From CAWJMD01 sp963700925 (lineage in GTDB: Bacteria > Actinomycetota > Actinomycetes > Actinomycetales > CAWJMD01), in contig OY969553.1 in assembly GCA_963700925.1 (NCBI GenBank), positions 62,001-126,000 of the forward strand: a DNA stretch of 64,000 bases, written 5' to 3'. Positions within the stretch are counted from its first letter, which is position 1. The number at the start of each line of letters is the position of its first letter. The notes beneath the pieces are model-generated. The model worked only from the letters and a program-made list of their open reading frames with translations, ran no database searches and had not been told where the DNA came from. This document shows positions 51,363 through 59,887 of the stretch, piece by piece. The translations under genes and the position numbers were made by a program.

Positions 51363-51568
51363 GTCGGGCTCCGCTCTGGGGCCGGAACGCTGCTCCGGTC
51401 TCCCGTGTGGTGGTACGTACTGGTCTCGATGCGGCTGGACTGGTTCCTCGTGCCAGACGCTAAACAGTGGGTCTGACAATTGCTCTGACGAGACGGCGCG
51501 AGGCGCTCGCAGAGATGCGGACGGCGCGCCACCGAGGCTGTGTCGGTGCGCCGACGTACCGTCGCGAC

Positions 51569-53398
51569 ATGCCTGGACGCCACGCCGCAGCCGCGCCGTA
51601 CGGCGCCTCTGGCGTTGCGGCGCTGACCATTCCAGGTGTCGGGGTCCAGGGCACGATCGACGAGCTCGGCCGGCCACTGCACGACGTCACCTTCGTCGTG
51701 GTCGACCTCGAGACGACGGGCGGGTCACCACTGGAGTGCGCGATCACCGAGATCGGCGCCGTGAAGGTGCGGGGCGGCGAGGTCCTCGGCGAGTTCGCCA
51801 CCCTGGTGAACCCTCGCCAGCCCATCCCGGCGTTCATCGCCAGCCTCACCGGCATCACCGACGCGATGGTCGCGGTCGCTCCGCGCATCGACACGGTCCT
51901 GCCCGCCTTCCTGGAGTGGGCTCGAGGCTGCGTGCTGGTCGCCCACAACGCGGGCTTCGACGTCAGCTTCCTCAAGGCCGACGCGGCACGCCTCGGCATG
52001 GCATGGCCGGCGCACGAGGTGGTCGACACCGTGCGGCTGGCCCGGCACGTGGTCACGCGAGAGGAGGTGCGCAACCACCGGCTGTCCACACTGGCGGCGT
52101 TCTTCAGGTCGTCGACCGTCCCGAACCACCGCGCCCTGCAGGACGCGCGAGCCACTGTCGACGTCCTGCACGGCATGCTCGCCCGGCTGGGCAACCTGGG
52201 TGTCACGTCGATGGAGGAGCTCGCCACCTACACCTCCCGCGTGCCGGCCGCCCAACGCCGCAAGCGATACCTGGCCGAGGCGATGCCGCACGCGCCGGGC
52301 GTCTACGTCTTCAACGGGCCGCGTGGCGAGGTGCTGTACGTGGGCACGTCCGTCGACCTGCGCACGCGCGTGCGTACGTACTTCACCGCGTCCGAGACCC
52401 GCTCTCGCATGAGCGAGATGGTGCAGATCGCGGTCTCGGTCACGCCGATCGTCTGTGCCACGCCGCTCGAGGCGCAGGTCCGCGAGCTGCGCCTCATCGC
52501 CGAGCACAAGCCGCGCTACAACCGGCGTTCGCGCCACGCCGAGCGGGCGCCCTGGGTCAAGCTGACGGTCGAGCCGTTCCCCCGGCTGTCGATCGTGCGG
52601 GCGGTCGGTGCCGACGCGGGCGACGGCGCCGTCTACCTCGGTCCGTTCCACTCCACACGGTCGGCGGAACAGGCGGTCGCCGCCCTGCACGAGGCCTTCC
52701 CTCTGCGCCAGTGCAGCGGCCGGCTGCCGGCGCGTCCGTCGCCCAGCGCGCGCGACTGCGTGCTCGCCCAGATCGGGCGCTGTGGCGCTCCGTGCACCGG
52801 TGGGCAGGACGCCGGCTCGTACGGTCGCATCGTCGAACGGGTCCGGGCCGCCGTGACCGGTGCTGCGACGCCGGTCGCCGAGGCAGTGCTGCACAAGGTG
52901 TCCGTCCTGTCCGAACAGCAGCGCTACGAGGACGCCGCGACCCAGCGCGACCGCCTGGTCGCGTTCGTCCGCGGGGCACTGCGCACCCAGCGGCTGGCAC
53001 CTCTGTCGGCGACGCCCGAGCTGATCGCGGCCCTCCGTGCCGAGGAGGGGGGCTGGGAGATCGTCCTGGTGCGGCACGGACGCCTGGCGGGCACCACGTG
53101 CTCGCCGCGTGGCGCCGACCCCTGGCCATACATCGAGGCCCTCAAGGTCGGCGGAGAAGTGGTCGCGCCGGGCCGGTGGCCGGCGCCCGCCGGGCTGCCC
53201 GAGGAGACCGAGAAGATCCTGCGATGGCTCGACCAGCCGGGCGTGCGCATGGTGCACGTCGACGGCGAGTGGACGTGTCCGGTGGGCGGTGCCGGCTCCC
53301 TGCTCGAGCGCGTCGACCCGGTGGGCAGCAGTCGCAGTCGCGTTCCCGGCTTCGACCACCCGCTGGTGCACCCGGGGCGGCAGGCAGCACTAGGGTGA
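51569..53398 (+). CDS. DEDDh exonuclease fused to UvrC-like GIY-YIG nuclease
   Basis: 609 residues from ATG 51569. Residues ~40-205 are a Pol III epsilon-like exonuclease with D46, E48 (VVVDLETTG), D131 (HNAGFD), H187 and D192 (NHRALQDAR). Residues ~238-335 are a GIY-YIG domain with GVYVF (Tyr246), VLYVG (Tyr257) and a catalytic Glu in ALEAQVRELRLIAEHKPRYN. UvrC-like sequence with cysteines (CVLAQIGRCGAPC) follows. It lacks the UvrC RNase-H half. Equivalent to Rv2191; probable role in repair, Cho-like incision plus trimming. Start lacks an SD and may be leaderless. Confidence 0.88.
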   Translation: MPGRHAAAAPYGASGVAALTIPGVGVQGTIDELGRPLHDVTFVVVDLETTGGSPLECAITEIGAVKVRGGEVLGEFATLVNPRQPIPAFIASLTGITDAMVAVAPRIDTVLPAFLEWARGCVLVAHNAGFDVSFLKADAARLGMAWPAHEVVDTVRLARHVVTREEVRNHRLSTLAAFFRSSTVPNHRALQDARATVDVLHGMLARLGNLGVTSMEELATYTSRVPAAQRRKRYLAEAMPHAPGVYVFNGPRGEVLYVGTSVDLRTRVRTYFTASETRSRMSEMVQIAVSVTPIVCATPLEAQVRELRLIAEHKPRYNRRSRHAERAPWVKLTVEPFPRLSIVRAVGADAGDGAVYLGPFHSTRSAEQAVAALHEAFPLRQCSGRLPARPSPSARDCVLAQIGRCGAPCTGGQDAGSYGRIVERVRAAVTGAATPVAEAVLHKVSVLSEQQRYEDAATQRDRLVAFVRGALRTQRLAPLSATPELIAALRAEEGGWEIVLVRHGRLAGTTCSPRGADPWPYIEALKVGGEVVAPGRWPAPAGLPEETEKILRWLDQPGVRMVHVDGEWTCPVGGAGSLLERVDPVGSSRSRVPGFDHPLVHPGRQAALG

Positions 53399-53402
53399 AG
53401 CC

Positions 53403-53684
53403 GTGATCACCGCGATCGTGCACATCGAGACCGACCCCGACCGCATCCCCGAGGCCGCGGCCGAGATCGCCGAGATCGAAGGCGTCAGCGAGGTGTACTC
53501 GGTCACCGGCGACGTCGACCTGGTCGCGATGGTGCGCGTCCGCGAGCACGAGGCACTGGCCGACGTCATCGCCGACCGCGTCAGCAAGATCCCCGGCGTG
53601 CGCTCGACCCGCACGTACATCTCGTTCCGCACGTACTCGCGCCACGACCTCGACGCCGCATTCGATCTCGGCCTCGAGGGCTGA
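53403..53684 (+). CDS. Stand-alone Lrp/AsnC ligand-binding (RAM) domain protein
   Basis: 93 residues from GTG 53403. It consists only of the regulatory RAM domain (TAIVHIETDPDRIPEAAAEIAEIEGVSEVYSVTGDVDLVAMV) with no HTH. Such proteins bind amino acids and form oligomers that may modulate full-length Lrp proteins. It begins 4 bp after the nuclease stop and is convergent with trpD, so an amino-acid-sensing link to tryptophan synthesis is possible but unproven. Confidence 0.85.
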   Translation: MITAIVHIETDPDRIPEAAAEIAEIEGVSEVYSVTGDVDLVAMVRVREHEALADVIADRVSKIPGVRSTRTYISFRTYSRHDLDAAFDLGLEG

Positions 53685-53687
53685 TCC

Positions 53688-54782
53688 TCACCGCGAGGTC
53701 GCGGCGACCCAGTCGTCGAGCACGGCAGCGGCGCGGCCACTGTCCACAGCCGCGGTGACCTGCGCCAGCGCAGCCGCGAACCGCTCGGTCAGGCTCTGAG
53801 GCTCCACGCCGTCGACAGCGGTAGCCAGACCCCCCTGACCCGGGACGGACCCCAGAGCCACCAGCGCTGCAGACGCGTTGAGCAGCACCGCATCCCGCAC
53901 CGGGCCAGGGTCGCCTGCGAGCAGTCCTCGCACGACTGCGGCGTTGAACGCGGCGTCGCCACCGGTGAGGTCGGAGATCTGGGCGCGCGCGATGCCGAGA
54001 TCTGCCGGGTCGAGCTTCTGCTCCAGTGGCTCGGCAACGCCCGGCACGACCTCCCACACCCGCGACGGGCCCGTGGTGGTCAGCTCGTCGAGACCGTCGT
54101 CGCCGCGGAAGACGAGTGCTGCTCGGTGCCGCGCCGCGAGCACGCCGGCGATGATCGGGGCCATTCGCTGGTCGGCCACACCGATCGCGCTCGCCTGCGG
54201 CTGTGCAGGGTTGGTCAGTGGCCCGAGGAAGTTGAACGCCGTGGGAACGCCCAGCTCGCGACGTGCCACAGCGGCGTGGCGCATCGCCGGGTGGTGGACC
54301 TGGGCGAAGCAGAACGTGATGCCGACCTCCTCGGCGACCTCGGCCACCCGCTCGGGCTCGAGGTCGAGCCGCACGCCGAGCGCCTCCAGCACGTCGGCTG
54401 CTCCCGCGGCTGACGACGCGGCCCGGTTGCCGTGCTTGACCACTCGGGCGCCTGCGCCCGCCGCGACCAGCGAGGCCATCGTGGAGATGTTGACCGTGTT
54501 GCGCCGGTCACCGCCGGTGCCGACCACGTCGACGCACGGTCCCGGCACGTCGATCCGCCGCGCGTGCCCCAGCATCGCCTCGACCAGACCCTGCACCTCG
54601 GCGACGGTCTCCCCCTTGGCGCGCAGCGCGACCAGGAATCCCGCGAGCCGTACGGGGTCGACCTCGCCCGTCATCACCTCGTCCATCGCCCAGGCGGTGT
54701 CACCCGAGTCCAGGTCGGTGCCGGCGAGGAGCCTGGTGAGGACGGACGGCCACGTGCGGGGCGGCTGCGCAGGCTCGGTCAT
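53688..54782 (-). CDS. trpD: Anthranilate phosphoribosyltransferase
   Basis: 364 residues. Substrate and PRPP motifs DVVGTGGDRRNTVNIST and VKHGNRAASSAAGAADVLEALG are intact, as is TAFNFLGPLTNPAQP. It transfers a phosphoribosyl group to anthranilate in tryptophan synthesis. A lone trpD away from other trp genes and next to ctaE is the normal actinobacterial arrangement. Its start codon is the last of five ATGs in an 11-bp tandem repeat. Confidence 0.95.
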   Translation of the reverse strand: MTEPAQPPRTWPSVLTRLLAGTDLDSGDTAWAMDEVMTGEVDPVRLAGFLVALRAKGETVAEVQGLVEAMLGHARRIDVPGPCVDVVGTGGDRRNTVNISTMASLVAAGAGARVVKHGNRAASSAAGAADVLEALGVRLDLEPERVAEVAEEVGITFCFAQVHHPAMRHAAVARRELGVPTAFNFLGPLTNPAQPQASAIGVADQRMAPIIAGVLAARHRAALVFRGDDGLDELTTTGPSRVWEVVPGVAEPLEQKLDPADLGIARAQISDLTGGDAAFNAAVVRGLLAGDPGPVRDAVLLNASAALVALGSVPGQGGLATAVDGVEPQSLTERFAAALAQVTAAVDSGRAAAVLDDWVAATSR

Positions 54783-54826
54783 CGCTCGGTCATCGCTCGG
54801 TCATCGCTCGGTCATCGCACAGTCAT
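54780..54826 (-). repeat. 11-bp tandem repeat forming a staircase of mini-ORFs at the trpD start
   Basis: Read on the minus strand, ATGACCGAGCG is repeated with start codons at 54826, 54815, 54804, 54793 and 54782. Because the period is 11, each of the four upstream ATGs opens a four-codon ORF (ATG ACC GAG CGA TGA; the first reads ATG ACT GTG CGA TGA) whose stop overlaps the next ATG. The fifth ATG starts trpD. It lies immediately after the stop of the receiver-like gene. Confidence 0.85.
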
Positions 54827-54833
54827 CGCACGG

Positions 54834-55272
54834 TCAGCCACCGGCAGTCGCGGCGAGCCGGCCACGGGCCAGGTCGGCGACGGCCTGGGCGACGGCCAGC
54901 GGGTCGAGCGGGTGGGGCACCGCGGCGTCGGCCTGCGACCACGTCGCCAGCCACGCGTCCTGAGGGCGGCCCGGTCAGGACCAGCACCGGTGGGCAGCGG
55001 TAGATCTCGTTCTTCAGCTGGCGGCACAGGCCCATTCCTCCGGACGGGGCGGCCTCGCCGTCGAGCACCATCACGTCCACGGTGCCGCTGTCAGCCCGGT
55101 CGACCGCCGCGGCGTGGGTCGCGACCTCGAACCACTCGACCACGGGGAGGTCCGACGCCGGGCGCCGACCGACCGCGAGACGCACCGCGGCGCGGGTATC
55201 GGCGTTGTCGCTGTACAGCATCACGCGCAGCTTCCGCTCGCGGGTGGATCCCGATCCTGTGCTGGCGGCCAT
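54834..55272 (-). pseudogene. Receiver-like response-regulator protein interrupted by a frameshift
   Basis: The frame from 55272 gives a receiver-like fold (LRVMLYSDNADTRAAVRLAVG, VDVMVLDGEAAPSGGMGLCRQLKNEIYRCPPVLVLTG). At about 54963 an extra base shifts the frame. The continuation QDAWLATWSQADAAVPHPL to a TGA at 54834-54836 is found in the next frame, and together they give about 145 residues, the usual length of this trpD/ctaE-linked protein. It lacks a DNA-binding domain. Either a recent loss or a sequencing error. Confidence 0.75.
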
Positions 55273-55412
55273 CGCCCGTACCGTCCCTGCTGGTGTGTGT
55301 GCGGGTGTACATGCTGAGTGGTTTGTGAGGTTGCAGCCGGGCAGAGCCTAGCGGTGAGAAGAGCCACGCCGAACGAACCGGGGGTCGCCTGTGCGCGATG
55401 GGGCTTGAGGGC

Positions 55413-55418
55413 CATAAT
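55413..55418 (+). promoter_or_regulatory. -10 element for a probably leaderless ctaE transcript
   Basis: CATAAT lies six bases before the GTG at 55425 in an otherwise GC-rich stretch, which would place transcription initiation at the start codon. No convincing -35 hexamer or SD sequence is present. Confidence 0.5.
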
Positions 55419-55424
55419 GAGCCC

Positions 55425-56063
55425 GTGGCGACCACGACCTCCGCGTCCCCTGCCCTGGTGCACCCCACGGTGAACCGACCGAACATGGTGTCGGTCGGGA
55501 CGATCGTGTGGCTTTCCAGCGAGTTGATGTTCTTCGCAGGGCTCTTCGCGATGTACTTCACGATCCGCGCCGTCGAGCCGAACCTGTGGGACACCGAGCC
55601 CGGCATGCTCAACATCCCGTTCTCCCTGACGAACACGCTGATCCTGGTCGCCAGCTCGGTGACCTGCCAGATGGGCGTCTTCGCTGCGGAGCGACTGCAG
55701 CCCGGCCGGACCGGCTCGTTGCTGAACATCATGCGGTGGGGCATGCGTGAGTGGTACGTCCTCACGTTCCTGATGGGGTCGGTCTTCGTCGCCGGCCAGG
55801 TGTACGAGTACGCCTCGCTGGTCGCCGAGGGCCTGTCCATCTCATCGAGTCCTTACGGCTCGGTGTTCTACCTGGCCACGGGGTTCCACGGCATGCACGT
55901 GACCGGCGGGCTGATCGCCTTCCTGCTCATCATCGGGCGCAGCTTCGCGGCCAAGAAGTTCGGTCACCACGAGGCCACGAGCGCCGTTGTCACGTCGTAC
56001 TACTGGCACTTCGTCGATGTGGTGTGGATCGGTCTGTTCATCGTCATCTACCTGATCAAGTGA
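55425..56063 (+). CDS. ctaE: Cytochrome c oxidase subunit III
   Basis: 212 residues from GTG 55425; the in-frame ATG at 55398 lies upstream of the likely -10 element. Five-helix subunit III form: TIVWLSSELMFFAGLFAMYFTIR, FSLTNTLILVASSVTCQMG and a terminal YYWHFVDVVWIGLFIVIYLIK. Part of the aa3 oxidase, which in actinobacteria forms a supercomplex with the bc1 complex encoded just downstream. Confidence 0.95.
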   Translation: MATTTSASPALVHPTVNRPNMVSVGTIVWLSSELMFFAGLFAMYFTIRAVEPNLWDTEPGMLNIPFSLTNTLILVASSVTCQMGVFAAERLQPGRTGSLLNIMRWGMREWYVLTFLMGSVFVAGQVYEYASLVAEGLSISSSPYGSVFYLATGFHGMHVTGGLIAFLLIIGRSFAAKKFGHHEATSAVVTSYYWHFVDVVWIGLFIVIYLIK

Positions 56064-56071
56064 GGACCGCA

Positions 56072-56863
56072 GTGAAGGCACTCGCCGCGCGACGGCGCCA
56101 CCCTCTTGCGGGCGTGGTGATCCTGCTGGTCGGACTACTCGTCACCGGCGGGGCGTACGCCGTCGCGGCGCCGGGACAGGCCGAGGCCTCCGACACCACG
56201 GAGGGCGACACAGACCAGGGCAGGGAGCTGTTCCTGTCGAACTGCGCCTCCTGCCATGGGCTCGACGCGCAGGGACGCAAGACCGGCCCGAGCCTGATCG
56301 GCGTCGGCGCCGCAGCCGTCGACTTCCAGGTCGGCACCGGACGGATGCCCCTGCAGAACACGGCTCCGCAGGCGCCGCAGAAGCCCGTCGAGTTCACCGA
56401 GCAGGACATCGCCGACCTCGCCGCGTACATCGCGTCCCTCGGTCCCGGTCCCGCCATCCCCGAGGACGAGTACCTCCAGCCCGAGCTGGAGAACGACGAG
56501 GCGCTCGCCGAGGGCGCCGAGCTGTTCCGGGTCAACTGCGCCATGTGCCACAACGTGGTCGGCGCGGGCGGCGCACTGACGCGCGGCAAGTACGCGCCCG
56601 CCCTCGACGGCGTCGAGGAGAAGCACATCTACGAGGCGATGGTGAGCGGACCGCAGTCGATGCCCGTGTTCAACGACGCCAACATCACGCCGGAAGAGAA
56701 GCAGAACATCATCTCGTACCTGAAGTACGTGGAGGCAGAGCCCAGCCCGGGTGGTCTGAAACTCGGTGCGCTGGGCCCGGTCTCGGAGGGTCTGTTCGCG
56801 TGGGTCGGCCTGATGGTTCTCATCATCGGATGCACCGTCTGGCTGGGGGCGAAGTCGTCATGA
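56072..56863 (+). CDS. qcrC: Di-heme cytochrome c subunit of bc1 complex
   Basis: 263 residues from GTG 56072, with GAGGA six bases upstream; GTG 56060 overlapping the ctaE stop is an alternative. N-terminal signal/anchor, two heme-binding motifs CASCH and CAMCH, and a C-terminal membrane helix (AWVGLMVLIIGCTVWLG). The di-heme form is typical of actinobacteria lacking soluble cytochrome c and passes electrons directly to oxidase CuA. Overlaps qcrA (ATGA). Confidence 0.95.
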   Translation: MKALAARRRHPLAGVVILLVGLLVTGGAYAVAAPGQAEASDTTEGDTDQGRELFLSNCASCHGLDAQGRKTGPSLIGVGAAAVDFQVGTGRMPLQNTAPQAPQKPVEFTEQDIADLAAYIASLGPGPAIPEDEYLQPELENDEALAEGAELFRVNCAMCHNVVGAGGALTRGKYAPALDGVEEKHIYEAMVSGPQSMPVFNDANITPEEKQNIISYLKYVEAEPSPGGLKLGALGPVSEGLFAWVGLMVLIIGCTVWLGAKSS

Positions 56864-57945
56864 GCGATCACGATCACGAGCGGCTGACGGCGAAGGACCA
56901 GATCGCAGCCTCCGACACCGGCACGGTCGACGTCCACGACCCGCATGACGCGCTGCCCGACCGGTTCCCCAACCCGGGCCTGCCGGCGCACAAGCACCGG
57001 ATGGCCGACACCGACAAGGCGGCCGAGAAGCGGGCCGAGCGTCAGGTCGTGCTGCTGTTCACGATCTCGGCACTGGGCACCATCTTCGGCATCGCGGCCT
57101 ACTTCATCTGGCGCCCGGACGACACCTTCGCGAGCATCCAGGCCTCCACCCTGGGGATCGGTCTCGGGTTGGCCGTGTCTCTCTTCGCGCTGGGCGCCGG
57201 AGCAGTGCACTGGGCCAAGACCCTGATGCCCGACAGCGAGCTCGTCGAGGAGCGCCACCACCTCGGTGGCACCCACGAGGAGCGGGAGGAAGCCGTCGAG
57301 ATCCTCCGCACCGGCAACGAGGAGTCGGGCATCGCGCGGCGTCCCCTGATCCGCAACTCCCTGCTCGGCGCGCTGGCGGTGTTCCCTCTGCCAGGCATCG
57401 TGTTCCTGCGCGACCTCGGGCCCCTGCCCGGCGACGTGCTGGCGCACACGTGGTGGAAGGAGGGCACGCGGCTGGCGAGGGACCCGTCCGGTGTGCCCAT
57501 CAAGGCCAGCGAGGTCACTCTCGGCTCGGTCTTCCACGTCATTCCGGAGGACCTCCACGAGGCCGAGCACCCGCTGGAGGAGAAGGCCAAGTGCGCGGTC
57601 CTGCTCGTGCGGCTCGACCCGTCCGATGTCGAGGCACTGCCGGAAGAGGACAGCGAACGTGAGGACTGGAGCGTCGACGGCATCTACGCCTACTCCAAGA
57701 TCTGCACGCACGTCGGCTGCCCGGTGGCGCTGTACGAGCAGCAGACACACCACCTGCTGTGCCCATGCCACCAGTCGACGTTCGACATGACGCAGCACTG
57801 CAAGGTGATCTTCGGGCCGGCGAAGCGGCCGCTCCCGCAGCTTCCGATCGCGGTCGACGACGAGGGATACCTGGTCGCGCAGAGTGACTTCCACGAGCCG
57901 ACCGGTCCGAGCTACTTCGAGCGTGGAGAGCGGGGAGAGGGCTGA
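56860..57945 (+). CDS. qcrA: Rieske iron-sulfur subunit of bc1 complex
   Basis: 361 residues. Acidic/His-rich N-terminus, three membrane helices (an actinobacterial feature, against one in other bacteria), then the Rieske domain with CTHVGC and CPCHQSTFD providing the Cys/His ligands of the 2Fe-2S cluster. Its TGA overlaps the qcrB ATG. Confidence 0.95.
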   Translation: MSDHDHERLTAKDQIAASDTGTVDVHDPHDALPDRFPNPGLPAHKHRMADTDKAAEKRAERQVVLLFTISALGTIFGIAAYFIWRPDDTFASIQASTLGIGLGLAVSLFALGAGAVHWAKTLMPDSELVEERHHLGGTHEEREEAVEILRTGNEESGIARRPLIRNSLLGALAVFPLPGIVFLRDLGPLPGDVLAHTWWKEGTRLARDPSGVPIKASEVTLGSVFHVIPEDLHEAEHPLEEKAKCAVLLVRLDPSDVEALPEEDSEREDWSVDGIYAYSKICTHVGCPVALYEQQTHHLLCPCHQSTFDMTQHCKVIFGPAKRPLPQLPIAVDDEGYLVAQSDFHEPTGPSYFERGERGEG

Positions 57946-59615
57946 TGGCGCCAACCGCTGTAGAGAAGGCGACCGCAAGCACCGCCGACTTCCTGGACGA
58001 CCGTCTCGGCCTGTCCAAGGTCATCAAGGGCGCGGCGCGCAAGGTCTTCCCCGACCACTGGTCGTTCATGCTGGGTGAGGTCGCGCTCTACAGCTTCATC
58101 GTCCTGCTGCTGTCGGGCACGTTCCTGACCCTCTTCTTCGTGCCCAGCATGGGCATTACGGAGTACCAAGGCGCCTACCGGCCGCTGAACGGCGTCGAGA
58201 TGTCCGAGGCCTTCGCATCAACCCTGGAACTGTCGTTCGACGTGCGCGGCGGCCTGCTGATGCGCCAGGTGCACCACTGGTCGGCGCTGCTGTTCCTCGC
58301 GGCGATGGCCGTCCACATGTTCCGGGTGTTCTTCACCGGCGCGTTCCGCAAGCCGCGTGAGCTGAACTGGATCCTCGGCGCGATCCTGGCGCTGATGGGC
58401 CTGGGCGCAGGCTTCAGCGGCTACTCGCTCCCGGACGACCTGCTCTCGGGCAACGGCCTGCGGATCATCGACGGCGTGGTCAAGTCGATCCCGGTCGTCG
58501 GCACCTACGTGTCGTTCTTCCTGTTCGGCGGCGAGTTCCCCGGCGAGTACATCATTCCCCGGCTCTTCATCGTCCACGTGCTGCTGATCCCAGGACTGAT
58601 CCTTGCGCTGATCGCCGCGCACATCGGACTCGTGGCCCTGCACAAGCACACCCAGTACCCCGGCCCCGGCCGCACCAACAACAACGTCGTCGGGTTCCCG
58701 CTGCTGCCGGTGTACATGGCCAAGGCCGGCGGCTTCTTCTTCATCGTGTTCGGCGTCATCATGCTGGTGTCGGCGACCGTGCAGATCAACCCGGTCTGGG
58801 CATACGGGCCGTACGACCCGACGCCGATCTCGGCTGGTACGCAACCCGACTGGTACATCGGCTGGATCGACGGCGGCCTGCGCCTGATGCCCGGGCTCGA
58901 GTGGACCATCCTCGGCTTCACGCTCTCGCTGAACGTGATGATCCCGGCGTTGGTCATTCCCGGTGTGGTGACCGGACTGCTGATCGCCTACCCCTTCATC
59001 GAGCAGTGGGTCACAGGCGACAAGGCGGAGCACAACCTGCTCGACCGCCCGCGCAACGCCCCGACCCGCACTGGGCTCGGCGTGATGTCGATCATCGCCT
59101 ACGGCATCATGTGGGCCGCCGCCGGAAACGACCTGATCGCAACGCACTTCGGCTTGTCGATCAACGACCTGACATGGCTGTTCCGCATCGGGTTGATCGC
59201 GTTCCCGCCGATCGCCTTCGTCATCACACGGCGGATCTGCCTTGCGCTGCAACGCAAGGACCGCGAGATCGCCTTGCACGGACGCGAGACCGGCACGATC
59301 GTGCGGACCCACGAAGGCGAGTTCTACGAGGTGCACGAGCCCCTCAGCGACTTCGACCGCTGGCTGCTGGTGCAGCACGACACGTACAGTCCGATCGAGC
59401 TGGACTCGCAGGTGGACGAGAACGGCGTCGCCAAGCCAGGCGCCCGCGCCGAGCGCGTGCGGGCCAAGCTGTCGCGCTTCTTCTTCGAGCAGCGCGTCGA
59501 GCCGGTCACGCCGTCCGAGGTCGCTGCCATGCACCACGACCCTCACGAGCACGAGGTCATCGAGGCCGTCGAGAGGCCGGACGCCAAGACCCCCATCGCA
59601 GGTGGCGGCGAGTAA
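57945..59615 (+). CDS. qcrB: Cytochrome b subunit of bc1 complex
   Basis: 556 residues, with the C-terminal extension of about 120 residues usual in actinobacteria. Heme-ligating histidines in HHWSALLFLAAMAVHMFRVFF and FIVHVLLIPGLILALIAAHIG; the Qo-site motif is QPDWYIGWIDG (PDWY in place of PEWY). It oxidises menaquinol. Last gene of ctaE-qcrC-qcrA-qcrB, followed by a strong hairpin. Confidence 0.96.
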   Translation: MAPTAVEKATASTADFLDDRLGLSKVIKGAARKVFPDHWSFMLGEVALYSFIVLLLSGTFLTLFFVPSMGITEYQGAYRPLNGVEMSEAFASTLELSFDVRGGLLMRQVHHWSALLFLAAMAVHMFRVFFTGAFRKPRELNWILGAILALMGLGAGFSGYSLPDDLLSGNGLRIIDGVVKSIPVVGTYVSFFLFGGEFPGEYIIPRLFIVHVLLIPGLILALIAAHIGLVALHKHTQYPGPGRTNNNVVGFPLLPVYMAKAGGFFFIVFGVIMLVSATVQINPVWAYGPYDPTPISAGTQPDWYIGWIDGGLRLMPGLEWTILGFTLSLNVMIPALVIPGVVTGLLIAYPFIEQWVTGDKAEHNLLDRPRNAPTRTGLGVMSIIAYGIMWAAAGNDLIATHFGLSINDLTWLFRIGLIAFPPIAFVITRRICLALQRKDREIALHGRETGTIVRTHEGEFYEVHEPLSDFDRWLLVQHDTYSPIELDSQVDENGVAKPGARAERVRAKLSRFFFEQRVEPVTPSEVAAMHHDPHEHEVIEAVERPDAKTPIAGGGE

Positions 59616-59627
59616 CCACAGCCAACC

Positions 59628-59659
59628 GGCCCCGGTCCCCATGTGGGGCCGGGGCCTTT
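59628..59659 (+). terminator. Terminator of the ctaE-qcrCAB operon
   Basis: GGCCCCGGTCCCC (59628-59640), ATGT loop, GGGGCCGGGGCC (59645-59656) then TTT. The stem is complete apart from one bulged base and starts 12 bases after the qcrB stop. Confidence 0.85.
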
Positions 59660-59710
59660 GCTGTCGCCAGCGCTGCCACCCCCACGCTCTCTCGCCCGCC
59701 CGCTAGCCAC

Positions 59711-59778
59711 GTTAACGAGGCGAACCCATCGTTAACGAGGCTTGCGAGCCTCGTGAACGGTGGTGGAGCCTCGTGAAG
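59711..59778. repeat. Cluster of GTTAACGAGGC / GCCTCGTGAAC repeats
   Basis: GTTAACGAGGC occurs at 59711-59721 and 59731-59741. The inverted form GCCTCGTGAAC is at 59748-59758 and GCCTCGTGAAG at 59768-59778. The second and third copies make a hairpin with ~13-base arms and a TGCG loop. It lies 110-177 bp upstream of the first sigma gene; it may be an operator array or a dispersed intergenic palindrome. Confidence 0.7.
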
Positions 59779-59887
59779 TAGTGCGGCGCTGCCCTCTCCC
59801 CCGGCGAATCTGTGTGTGCCTGAGTGCAACCGCGGGGGCCGTGAGTGCGTGACATCCTCACCACAGACCGACGAAACGGGGGGAACG

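Noticed and set aside
55390..55400. -35 element for ctaE
   Set aside because: The bases at the right distance from CATAAT (TGTGCG) do not resemble a -35 hexamer.
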